From Janthinobacterium rivuli (GTDB lineage: Bacteria; Pseudomonadota; Gammaproteobacteria; Burkholderiales; Burkholderiaceae_D): a DNA stretch of 64,000 bases. Shown piece by piece: positions 29,960-37,629 of this stretch (the stretch's first letter is position 1; every line of letters begins with the position of its first letter). The position numbers and the translations under genes are program-made. A model generated the notes under the pieces. That model was given only the letters and a program-made list of their open reading frames with translations, was not told the origin of the DNA and did no database searches. The stretch is from NCBI RefSeq assembly GCF_029690045.1, contig NZ_CP121464.1, forward strand, positions 2,480,001 to 2,544,000, read 5' to 3'.

Positions 29960-30388
29960 ATGGGAAGAAATGTGAACGACGTCATCCACAGTTTGCCGGC
30001 CGAGCGGCAGGCAAAAATTGCGGCTCTATCCCAGGAAAAGATGCACGAAATGATAGCGCACGCCGCCACGCTGACGGATTTCCGCAAGGCAGTAGGCAAG
30101 ACCCAGGCGGAAGTTGCGAAGGAACTGGGGATTCAACAGCATGCCGTTTCCCAACTGGAAAAGCGTACCGATACTTATGTCTCGACCTTGCGCCGTTTTT
30201 TGCAATCGCTGGGCATGACATTGGAGATGTCGGTCGTTGCGCAAAACGGTGTGCGTATCGAACTGCAAAATTTTCTGCGCAGCCAGGAAGTTGATGCGGA
30301 TGTCCATGACAGTGCACTTGCTACGCCTGCGACGCCCCCAGGGAAGCGGAAAGCCGGCGTGTCGCGCAAGCGGGCTGGCAACACCTGA
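29960..30388 (+). CDS. HigA-like XRE antitoxin
   Basis: 142 residues. The helix-turn-helix (about 43-100) contains GKTQAEVAKELGIQQHAVSQLEKR, as in XRE-family antitoxins. The C-terminal tail is Lys/Arg-rich and likely disordered. It neutralises the toxin just upstream and probably binds the palindrome at 29491-29514. Converges with the nuclease-helicase gene, with only 7 bp between the stops. Confidence 0.88.
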   Translation: MGRNVNDVIHSLPAERQAKIAALSQEKMHEMIAHAATLTDFRKAVGKTQAEVAKELGIQQHAVSQLEKRTDTYVSTLRRFLQSLGMTLEMSVVAQNGVRIELQNFLRSQEVDADVHDSALATPATPPGKRKAGVSRKRAGNT

Positions 30389-30395
30389 AGCTGCT

Positions 30396-32660
30396 TTATC
30401 CAGTAGCTAGCTGCACATTCCACCACGTCGGCAAGAGCTGGCGGATTTCCGGCCGTGAAAAACGGTCGTCGATCAGGTAGACGACGCCCTTGTCGGACGT
30501 CGTGCGGATCACGCGGCCGGCCGCCTGCACCACCTTTTGCATGCCTGGATACAGATACGTGTAGTCGTAGCCGGTACCGAAGATGTCGCCCATGCGCTGG
30601 CGGATTTGCTCGTTGACGGGGTTGATCTGCGGCAAACCGAGGGTGGCGATGAAGGCGCCGATCAGGCGCGCGCCGGGCAAGTCGATGCCTTCACCGAAGG
30701 CGCCGCCCAAAACGGCAAAGCCGATGCCGCGCGTGTCCAGGCCAAAACGGCCCAGGAATTGCGCGCGGGCAGTATCGTCCATGCGGCGCGGCTGCTGCCA
30801 GATCGGCACGTCCGGGTAATGCTGGGCAAACAGGGTGGCCGTCTTTTCCATGTAGTCAAAACTGCTGAAGAAGGCCAGGTAGTTGCCCGGCGTTTCAGCG
30901 TATTGCTTCGCCATCAGCTGGGCGATGGGCAGCAAGGAGGCGGCGCGGTGCTGGTAGCGTGTGGAAATGGTATCGGCCACGCGCACGGACAATTGTTCCG
31001 CCTGGAACGGCGATTCCACGTCGACCCAGGCCGTGTTGGCTGGCATGCCCAGGGTGTCGCTGTAGTAATTCCACGGGCTCAGGGTGGCGGAAAACAGGGC
31101 CGTGCTGTGGCTGGCCGCGAAGCGATCCTTGAGAAATGGCGCCGGCACGATGTTGCGGATGCAGACGGTGGAACCCGTCTCCGTTTTGCTGACGTCGAAC
31201 AGCGAATGCGCGCCGAAACTTTCCGCCAGGCGGTTGATCAGCAGCACGTCGAAATAAAAGCGCTGTAAGTCTTCATCTAGCGCGGCCGCGTGTTCGGCCA
31301 TGTAGTCGCCGATGGCCGTCGCCACCCCTTGCAGGGCGCCAAAGAATTTGTCGGGCAAGGCGGGATGCACGTGGTAGTCGCCATCCTGCTCTTTCAGCAA
31401 AGCCGTCCACTGGCGCGAGAGGCGGTCGAGCGGCTTTTTCAAGGCGTCGGGCGCGAACTTGCGCAGCATTTTCAGGTGGATCTGCGCCAGCTCGGCCGAA
31501 TACATGTTGCGCGCACGCGACACCATATTGTGCGCTTCGTCGACCAGCACATTGACTTTCCAGTCGTGGGCCAGGGTCATGCCATACAGCATGGCGCTGA
31601 GGTCGAAGTAATAATTGTAGTCGCCGATGACGACGTCGCTCCAGCGCGCCAGCTCCATGCCCAGGTAGTAGGGACAAATACCCTGCTGCAAGGCGATGGC
31701 GCGCACGGCTTCCTTGTCGAGGATCAAGCCGCTGGCCAGCGCCACTTCGCGCGCCAGCGGCAGGCGGTCGTAAAAACCCTTGGCCAGCGGACACGATTCG
31801 CCATGGCACGCCTTGTCCGGATGCTCGCAGGCGCTGCTCTTGGCGCTCAGTTCCAGCACGCGCAAGGGCAGCAGCGGGGCGCTGTCCTTGAGGATGGCGC
31901 AGGCGTCGAGCGCCATTTGCCGGCCCGGCACCTTGGCTGCCAGAAAAAACAGTTTATCGAGGCCATGCGCGGCCGTCGCTTTCAACATGGGGAACAGGCT
32001 GCCCACCGTCTTGCCGATGCCGGTCGGCGCCTGCGCCAGCAAGCCGCAGCCACGGCTGCTGGCCTTGTACATGGCTTCGGCCAGCTGGCGCTGGCCCGGA
32101 CGAAAATCGGCATGGGGAAAGGCCATGGCTGTCAGTTGTGCGTCGCGGCTGGCCCGGTGCGCCATTTCCTGCTCGGCCCAGTCGAGGAAGAGGGCGCAAT
32201 GCTGCTCGAAGAAGGTGCGCAGCGCCTCGGCGGCGCACTCCTCGTGCATGACGGTTTCCTTCTGGCTCACGATATCGAAATACACGAGCGCCACGCGCAG
32301 CATGGGCAAGTTCAGCTGCCGGCACAGCAGGTGGCCATAGATGCGCGCCTGCGCCCAGTGCAGCTGGCGGTGGTTGGCGGGCATCGCGTCGAGTTCGCCC
32401 CGGTAGGTCTTGATTTCTTCCAGCTGGCGCCGCGCCGGGTCGTAGCCATCGGCGCGGCCGCGCACGTGCAGGGGGCCGAAGTCGCCGCACAAGCTGATTT
32501 CGCGCTGGTAATCGTCATCGCGCCGGCCCGTCACGGTGGCATGGCCCGCCATGCCTTCCTGCGCCGTGGGGGACGGCGTGAAACGCAAGTCCAGGTCGCC
32601 CACCTTGGCCGTGAATTCGCACAGGGCGCGCACGGCGATGGTGTAAGTGTTGCGGCTCAT
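30396..32660 (-). CDS. PD-(D/E)XK nuclease domain fused to XPD/DinG-type helicase
   Basis: 754 residues. The N-terminal 170 residues look like a RecB/Cas4-like nuclease, with Asp71 in GRADGYD, then Glu82 and Lys84 in LEEIKTYRG. The rest is an SF2 XPD/DinG helicase: Walker A APTGIGKT with Lys217, four iron-sulfur cysteines (278, 285, 290, 329) and DEAH at 374-377. It probably unwinds and trims damaged DNA. The start chosen (ATG, MSRNTYTIAV) overlaps the stop of the FAN1-like gene by 4 bp. The frame stays open upstream but only within that gene. Confidence 0.88.
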   Translation of the reverse strand: MSRNTYTIAVRALCEFTAKVGDLDLRFTPSPTAQEGMAGHATVTGRRDDDYQREISLCGDFGPLHVRGRADGYDPARRQLEEIKTYRGELDAMPANHRQLHWAQARIYGHLLCRQLNLPMLRVALVYFDIVSQKETVMHEECAAEALRTFFEQHCALFLDWAEQEMAHRASRDAQLTAMAFPHADFRPGQRQLAEAMYKASSRGCGLLAQAPTGIGKTVGSLFPMLKATAAHGLDKLFFLAAKVPGRQMALDACAILKDSAPLLPLRVLELSAKSSACEHPDKACHGESCPLAKGFYDRLPLAREVALASGLILDKEAVRAIALQQGICPYYLGMELARWSDVVIGDYNYYFDLSAMLYGMTLAHDWKVNVLVDEAHNMVSRARNMYSAELAQIHLKMLRKFAPDALKKPLDRLSRQWTALLKEQDGDYHVHPALPDKFFGALQGVATAIGDYMAEHAAALDEDLQRFYFDVLLINRLAESFGAHSLFDVSKTETGSTVCIRNIVPAPFLKDRFAASHSTALFSATLSPWNYYSDTLGMPANTAWVDVESPFQAEQLSVRVADTISTRYQHRAASLLPIAQLMAKQYAETPGNYLAFFSSFDYMEKTATLFAQHYPDVPIWQQPRRMDDTARAQFLGRFGLDTRGIGFAVLGGAFGEGIDLPGARLIGAFIATLGLPQINPVNEQIRQRMGDIFGTGYDYTYLYPGMQKVVQAAGRVIRTTSDKGVVYLIDDRFSRPEIRQLLPTWWNVQLATG

Positions 32661-34309
32661 GCTGCCGCCTGCCATTGCAGGTAGCACACGCTGACGGGCA
32701 TGGCGTGCTCGGCGCAATACGCGATCCAGCGCAGCTGGTTGTCTTGCAGGCGGTCGCCCGGACCCTTGACTTCGATCATGCGGTAGCGCCGTTCCGCAGG
32801 CCAGAACTGGATCAGGTCGGGAAAGCCGCTGCGGTTGCTTTTGATGTCGAGCAAGATGCGCTCGAACGCCTTCTTCAGGTGCGCGGCCGGGATGCAGTCC
32901 AGCGCCAGGTCCAGCAAGCCGTCGTCGAGTACGTCCCAGCTGACGAAGGGCGAGACGATGCCGTGCTTGGCGGCAAGCGTGGCGCGGATGGCGGCGTGGT
33001 AGCTGCCATCGTCCAGTTGCGCCAGGCAAGCGGCAAAGTCCAGGCAGCGGCGCTGGTAAAAATCGGCGCTGTGCAAGTCGGCTGGGCCCCTGTGAAACGG
33101 GTGGAAGAAGGCGCCCGGCATGGGCTTGAAGATGGCGGGCCAGCACAGCAGGCCGAACAGCGAATTGATCAGGGTGTTTTCCACGTAATACACGGGGGCG
33201 TCATCCTGCATCAGATGTTGCTGTACCACCCCTTCCACGTAGCACGCCTGTTCAGGGCAGGGCAGCAGCAGATCGATGCGTTCCACGGCGGCGGCCGCGT
33301 TGGCCGCCTGCTTCGCATGGCCCAGTTTGCGCCGCAAACGGGGCGCCATGCGCAACAGCAATTGCTGTTCCGCTTCGCTTTCCGGCGCGGCCTGGGCGAT
33401 CATCAGGCGCTCGTAGGCAGCTTGCGGCTGCTCATCTTTCTCCAGCACGCGGATGGCGCGGCCACGCGCGCCCGGATAGCGGCAATCGGCGTAGGCGCGG
33501 TAGGCTGCCGGCCAGTCCTGGCATTTTTCCAGATGCTGGGCGATCTGGAAGCGCAGCTTGTCGCGCCGGCTGGCCAGCCAGGTGTTGTCCTCGGACAAGG
33601 GCAGCGCAGCCAGTTCCTGCAGCACCTCGTCCGCCGGCGCGCTGTCGTTGTAGCGTTCGCGGCACTGGTGCAGCACTTCATAGTGTTCGATATCCTGGCG
33701 CGTGCGAAAACCGCGTGACTGCGGCGAGAATTCCACTTTTTCATATTGGTACACGCCGAGGTCGGACAGCACGAACTCCGACCAGTCCTGGTGATAATTG
33801 CCAAAGTAAATCAGGCGCAGGCGGTCGCACAGCGCTTGCAAGTCGATGCGGTACAGCACGTCACTGGAAGCCGGATGCCAGGCGGAAAACGGTTTACTTT
33901 TTCTATGCTGCTCGCGCAAGGCATCCAGTTGCTCCGCCTTGCGCGCCGCCTTCAGGGGCGCGTCGAGAGCGAAGGCCTGGACAATTTCTACTTTCAGCAG
34001 CAGGTCGAACAGTTCATCGAGCGAAATGGCAGGATCGGCTTCCACCCAGCCCGTGGCGAGCAAGGGCAGGGCGGCGGCGCGCGTGTCGCCGATTTCCGGG
34101 TAATTGAGCTTGCTGGCGCGAAACAGGCAGCCCTTGCGCATGACGAGGCGCACGAACAGGGCGCGCGATGGCTGCGGCAGGGCGCCGAAGGCGGCGATGA
34201 ACTGCCTCTCTTCAGGACTCAGCAGATCGGCGTAACGCGCGGCTATCCAGTTCAGCACATCCTGGAAATTATCCAGATAGTACAGGGGATTTTCCAGGAC
34301 TCTCAACAT
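32657..34309 (-). CDS. FAN1-like VRR-NUC nuclease
   Basis: 550 residues, the usual length of bacterial FAN1. The N-terminal region (starting MLRVLENPLYYLDNFQDVL) resembles the SAP/helical part, and the VRR-NUC domain at the end carries Asp498 in FPDLIQF and Glu513-Lys515 in MIEVKG. FAN1 cuts flap and interstrand-crosslink intermediates. The nuclease-helicase gene follows with a 4-bp overlap, and a LexA box lies just upstream, so the pair is probably an SOS-induced repair operon. The start is not preceded by a strong Shine-Dalgarno. Confidence 0.9.
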   Translation of the reverse strand: MLRVLENPLYYLDNFQDVLNWIAARYADLLSPEERQFIAAFGALPQPSRALFVRLVMRKGCLFRASKLNYPEIGDTRAAALPLLATGWVEADPAISLDELFDLLLKVEIVQAFALDAPLKAARKAEQLDALREQHRKSKPFSAWHPASSDVLYRIDLQALCDRLRLIYFGNYHQDWSEFVLSDLGVYQYEKVEFSPQSRGFRTRQDIEHYEVLHQCRERYNDSAPADEVLQELAALPLSEDNTWLASRRDKLRFQIAQHLEKCQDWPAAYRAYADCRYPGARGRAIRVLEKDEQPQAAYERLMIAQAAPESEAEQQLLLRMAPRLRRKLGHAKQAANAAAAVERIDLLLPCPEQACYVEGVVQQHLMQDDAPVYYVENTLINSLFGLLCWPAIFKPMPGAFFHPFHRGPADLHSADFYQRRCLDFAACLAQLDDGSYHAAIRATLAAKHGIVSPFVSWDVLDDGLLDLALDCIPAAHLKKAFERILLDIKSNRSGFPDLIQFWPAERRYRMIEVKGPGDRLQDNQLRWIAYCAEHAMPVSVCYLQWQAAA

Positions 34310-34349
34310 GGGGATGGCAATAGGGCAAGATGCAAGGTGATGGGTTTTA

Positions 34350-34365
34350 CTGTGTTTATATACAG
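34350..34365. promoter_or_regulatory. LexA (SOS) box upstream of the FAN1-helicase operon
   Basis: CTGT-N8-ACAG, here CTGTGTTTATATACAG. With flanks it matches the E. coli LexA consensus at 18 of 20 positions by my count. It is centred about 48 bp before the FAN1-like start. Confidence 0.85.
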
Positions 34366-34403
34366 TTTAAACCTTCAGCCGCCGCTTGCCCAGCGAATTA
34401 TGT

Positions 34404-35108
34404 TCAGTCAGCCGCGCTGTAGGCAAAACCGCTGTCGAACTTTTCGTAGGGAATCAATTCCGCGCGCAGGCTGGCCAGTTCGATATCGGTCAGCAAGCCC
34501 CGGTGCGCCTCCGTGCGTCCTTTCGGCAACGCCACGTCGTAATCGATGATGTCCCGAGCCAGCAGGCCCTGCAGCACGTCGGCTTGCCGCGCCGTCAGGT
34601 AGCGCGCATGCGTGCCCAGGGTTTTCGTCAGTTGATCCTTGAATGCCTCGTCGCTGACGTCGTTGTACGTATCCTGGTCGGCCATGCTGTTTAACAATAT
34701 GTGAACCATGAAATCTTGCAGGTTTTTCGCCAGGTACTGGGCTTCATTGTCGTCATGCCACAGCAGCACGATGGGCATCTCGCCGTCTTGCTCGCCTGAC
34801 GCGAAAAAGCAGTAGTGGTCGCCCGCGCCCGTTTGCGCGAACGGGATGAACTGGAAGGCGGGGTCGATCTGCCGGTAATTGTCCGTATCCAGCAGCGCGT
34901 CCACTTCCGCGGCAACGGCCTCGATGTTGAGCAATTCAAAATCGTCCGCATGCAACAGCAGGGTGGGCCGCTCCGTCAAGGTGGGATAGACCAGCTTATG
35001 CCAGTCGGGGCCATATTCGCCCACGGCCAGCATGCCGTCGCGCTCCAGCTGCCGATACAATGCGGGATAGGTGAAGCCGTGTTGCCGTTCAATTTCTGAC
35101 AGTGTCAT
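34404..35108 (-). CDS. SMI1/KNR4-like protein
   Basis: 234 residues. The segment FIPFAQTGAGDHYCFFASG followed by PIVLLWHDDNEAQYLAKNLQDFM is the core SMI1/KNR4 pattern. Family members are often immunity proteins or scaffolds, but no toxin gene is adjacent, so I do not infer immunity. The frame is open to 35165, but ATG 35108 (MTLSEIERQ) with GGGG upstream is more plausible. Confidence 0.7.
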   Translation of the reverse strand: MTLSEIERQHGFTYPALYRQLERDGMLAVGEYGPDWHKLVYPTLTERPTLLLHADDFELLNIEAVAAEVDALLDTDNYRQIDPAFQFIPFAQTGAGDHYCFFASGEQDGEMPIVLLWHDDNEAQYLAKNLQDFMVHILLNSMADQDTYNDVSDEAFKDQLTKTLGTHARYLTARQADVLQGLLARDIIDYDVALPKGRTEAHRGLLTDIELASLRAELIPYEKFDSGFAYSAAD

Positions 35109-35273
35109 GTTTGCCCCGTTAAACGTGATTCGTGTGGGCATGATAGCCGAGGCCGTGCCTGGCACGCTTCACCGCAGCAAGGAGGGCGCCATTAATAAAC
35201 ATTTACATTTGCTTATGTGGCATGGCCACGTATGCTTGCCAGACTAAGCCAGACTAAAATTCGCCGAACCCGC

Positions 35274-36503
35274 ATGAAAAACATCATCCTGATTTCCGCC
35301 GCCTGCCTGCTGGCGCTGCTGTCGACCATCGGCGCCTCGCTGCCATATCCTATCCTGCCGCCCCTGTTCGCGGCCGAAGCGCCGAATGCCTTCAATAATT
35401 TCCTCGGCTTGCCGTCGAAATTGCTGTTTGGCCTGGCGCTGACCATCAACCCGCTGGGCTTGCTGATCGGCTCGGCCCTGCTGGGCCCCTTGTCCGACCG
35501 TTATGGCCGCCGTCCCTTGCTGATGCGCACTGCCGTGGGCGCCGCCATCGGCCACGCCATCACGGCCTGGGCGCTGGTGATCCAGTCCTACCCGCTGTTC
35601 ATCGTCGCCCGTTTCATCACGGGTTTGCTGGAAGGGAACGGCGCCGTGGCGCGCGCCATGCTGGCCGACCAGCTGACGGGTCCGCTGCGCCTGCGCGCCA
35701 TGTCATGGCTGAACGGCGCGTTTTACCTGGGCTGGCTGGTGGGCCCGATCCTGGCGGGCGCGACCCTGCATTGGGGCGTGACGGTGCCGTTCTGGATCGC
35801 CGCCGCAGCTTTGATGCTCGTCGCCGTGCTGGTGGCCGTGGGCTTGCCGCGCGAAACGCCCTCGCTCTTGACGACGTCGTGGTGGCAAGTGGCGCGCGAC
35901 CGCCATTCGCTCAATTTGCTGCGTCATGAGGAGTTGCGCACGCTGTTCATCGTGCAACTGGCATTTACGTGCGGCGTGGCCAGTTTTTACGAGTTCTATC
36001 CGCTGTGGCTGGTCGAGACGGCCAATTACCACGCACAGGAGATTGCCTGGGTGAATGTGGGACTGTGCGGCACGATGACGGTCACGTCCTTGCTGGCGGG
36101 CGGTCCCAGCCGCCATGCGCCCTTGCTGCGGGCCAGCTGGTATGCGTGCGGCGTGGCGCTGGCCGTAGGAATCTTAGCATTGGGTAATATCTGGGTGGGC
36201 ATCGCGGCCATCGTGCTGTTCGGCATTCCGAATGCGCTGTACAACACGGTGATACAGGGCTGGTGCGCCGAACGCTTCAGCGCGCACGGGCAGGGTGCCG
36301 TGATGGGTTTGCTGGCCACCACCTTTTGCATCGCCAACATCGTCGTCGCCCTCAGCGGCTCCGTGCTGACCCTGATCGATACGCGGCTGATCCTCGTCGC
36401 GGGCGCCGTGTCCGCCGCCTGGGCCGCGTGGCGCATGGTCGCCTGGCGGCGGCAGCTGGACGGCGCCGTCGAGGCGAAGGCATGCCAGGATTTATGCGGC
36501 TAG
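35274..36503 (+). CDS. MFS transporter
   Basis: 409 residues, about twelve membrane helices. The signature between helices 2 and 3 is GPLSDRYGRRPLLM, and AWVNVGLCGTMTVTSLLA is in the second half. It is a DHA1-type drug or metabolite exporter by pattern; substrate unknown. The frame starts earlier, but ATG 35274 begins the first hydrophobic helix (MKNIILISAACLLALL) without a polar extension. Confidence 0.85.
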   Translation: MKNIILISAACLLALLSTIGASLPYPILPPLFAAEAPNAFNNFLGLPSKLLFGLALTINPLGLLIGSALLGPLSDRYGRRPLLMRTAVGAAIGHAITAWALVIQSYPLFIVARFITGLLEGNGAVARAMLADQLTGPLRLRAMSWLNGAFYLGWLVGPILAGATLHWGVTVPFWIAAAALMLVAVLVAVGLPRETPSLLTTSWWQVARDRHSLNLLRHEELRTLFIVQLAFTCGVASFYEFYPLWLVETANYHAQEIAWVNVGLCGTMTVTSLLAGGPSRHAPLLRASWYACGVALAVGILALGNIWVGIAAIVLFGIPNALYNTVIQGWCAERFSAHGQGAVMGLLATTFCIANIVVALSGSVLTLIDTRLILVAGAVSAAWAAWRMVAWRRQLDGAVEAKACQDLCG

Positions 36504-36566
36504 GAGTTGGCTATCTTTCGGGGGTATGGGAGGGGGCGAATGCCGGACCCTGCCGGTGGATTCATT

Positions 36567-36663
36567 GTAGGTCGGGTTTGCGCTACGCGCGTAACCCGAC
36601 ATTCCTGCTGCGCCAACACTATTGTCGGATTACGCGCGGCTTCGCCGCGCTAATCCGACCTAC
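36567..36663. repeat. BIME/REP-like repeat
   Basis: Two palindromes: GTCGGGTT...GTAACCCGAC (36571-36600) and GTCGGATTACGC...CTAATCCGAC (36624-36659). The outer ends GTAGGTCGG and CCGACCTAC make the whole 97-bp unit an inverted pair. This is the classic REP pattern of gamma- and betaproteobacteria. It sits between two convergent genes. Confidence 0.85.
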
Positions 36664-36668
36664 GTCGC

Positions 36669-37280
36669 TTATTTTTTCGCTGCTTTCGGCTTGGCAGCCG
36701 GCGCCGCTTTTTCAGCCGCGGCGGTGGCGCCGTTTGTCGCCTTTTCCGTTGCCTGCGCCACTTGCGCGCTGGCCTTGGCGATCTGCTCTTCCACTGTTTT
36801 GACGGCCTGTTTCGTGGCCTTGGTCACTTGTTCGTAACCGAGGAAGGCGTTGTCGATGGCGGCCTTGACGATGGCGACGGCGTTTTCCGAGCCTGGCGGT
36901 ACGTTTTTCGTGACGTCGTAGATCAGGGCGCTCAGATTGCTTTTCGCTTCGGCCACATGGGCTTCGGCGGCCGTGGTGAATTCCGTGTGGATTTCCTTGA
37001 TGATGTCGTCGAGCTGCTGTTTATACGCTTTCGCGCCGGCCACGCCTGGTTGAAGCTGGGCGGCGGCGGCGGCCATGGCGGCTTTCGGATCCTTGGCCTG
37101 GCTGATTTCCTTGCCGGCGGCAAGGCCATCCTCGATGCCGGACCTGGCGGTGGCCATGTTCAGCGCCAATACCTGTTCCACGCCTTGCACGGCTTTGGAG
37201 GTGAGGGTGTTGAAGGTCATCAGCTGGAATTCAAACAGGGCCTTGGTGGCCGTTGCGAATTGTTCGGGATTCGTAAACAT
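36669..37280 (-). CDS. Phasin family protein
   Basis: 203 residues. The opening FTNPEQFATATKALFEFQLMTFNTL is the phasin_2 start; the middle is amphipathic helix (KAYKQQLDDIIKEIHTEF) and the C-terminus is Ala/Lys-rich (AAPAAKPKAAKK). Phasins coat polyhydroxyalkanoate granules. No PHA synthase gene is in this window. A good Shine-Dalgarno (GAGGAG) precedes ATG 37280. Confidence 0.9.
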   Translation of the reverse strand: MFTNPEQFATATKALFEFQLMTFNTLTSKAVQGVEQVLALNMATARSGIEDGLAAGKEISQAKDPKAAMAAAAAQLQPGVAGAKAYKQQLDDIIKEIHTEFTTAAEAHVAEAKSNLSALIYDVTKNVPPGSENAVAIVKAAIDNAFLGYEQVTKATKQAVKTVEEQIAKASAQVAQATEKATNGATAAAEKAAPAAKPKAAKK

Positions 37281-37387
37281 GTGGTCTCCTCGGTTTGAAT
37301 AGATACGTTCTTATCGTTCCATACTCTTTCGACGCCGCAATGCCATCGCTTGATCTCAAGCCGGTGCCCCGTGTGGTCATGGCCCCA

Positions 37388-37582
37388 TTATTTAACAAGC
37401 GCCGGTTTTTCGCAACGGCTATCTTTGTACGGTCCCGAGGCCAGTTCCCAGCCAAATCCCAGGGTCGATTGGGCGCACGACAGGGTGCCGTCGATCTTGC
37501 TGCGCCATTTGTACCAGGGGGCGGGTCCGGCCATTGCGCAGGCGCAAACTGCCAGCAGGGCGGCGGCGGTCAGGTATTTCAT
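37388..37582 (-). CDS. Small secreted protein
   Basis: 64 residues. A clear signal peptide (MKYLTAAALLAVCACAMAG) is followed by about 45 residues with two Cys (CAQSTLGFGWELASGPY and SRCEKP). The mature part is too short for a known enzyme. It lies 47 bp downstream of the hybrid kinase on the same strand. Function unknown; the Cys near the signal end is not a lipobox. Confidence 0.65.
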   Translation of the reverse strand: MKYLTAAALLAVCACAMAGPAPWYKWRSKIDGTLSCAQSTLGFGWELASGPYKDSRCEKPALVK

Positions 37583-37629
37583 GGGTGCTCCGAAAGAAAT
37601 GCTTGCGGGCATTGTAGCGCGCTTGTCAT

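Noticed and set aside
32661..33146. N-terminal extension of the helicase frame
   Set aside because: It lies entirely inside the FAN1-like gene in another frame and has low-complexity Arg/Pro composition; the helicase begins at ATG 32660 with a 4-bp overlap.
34404..35108. Calling the SMI1/KNR4-like protein an immunity protein
   Set aside because: No toxin or polymorphic-toxin gene is adjacent.
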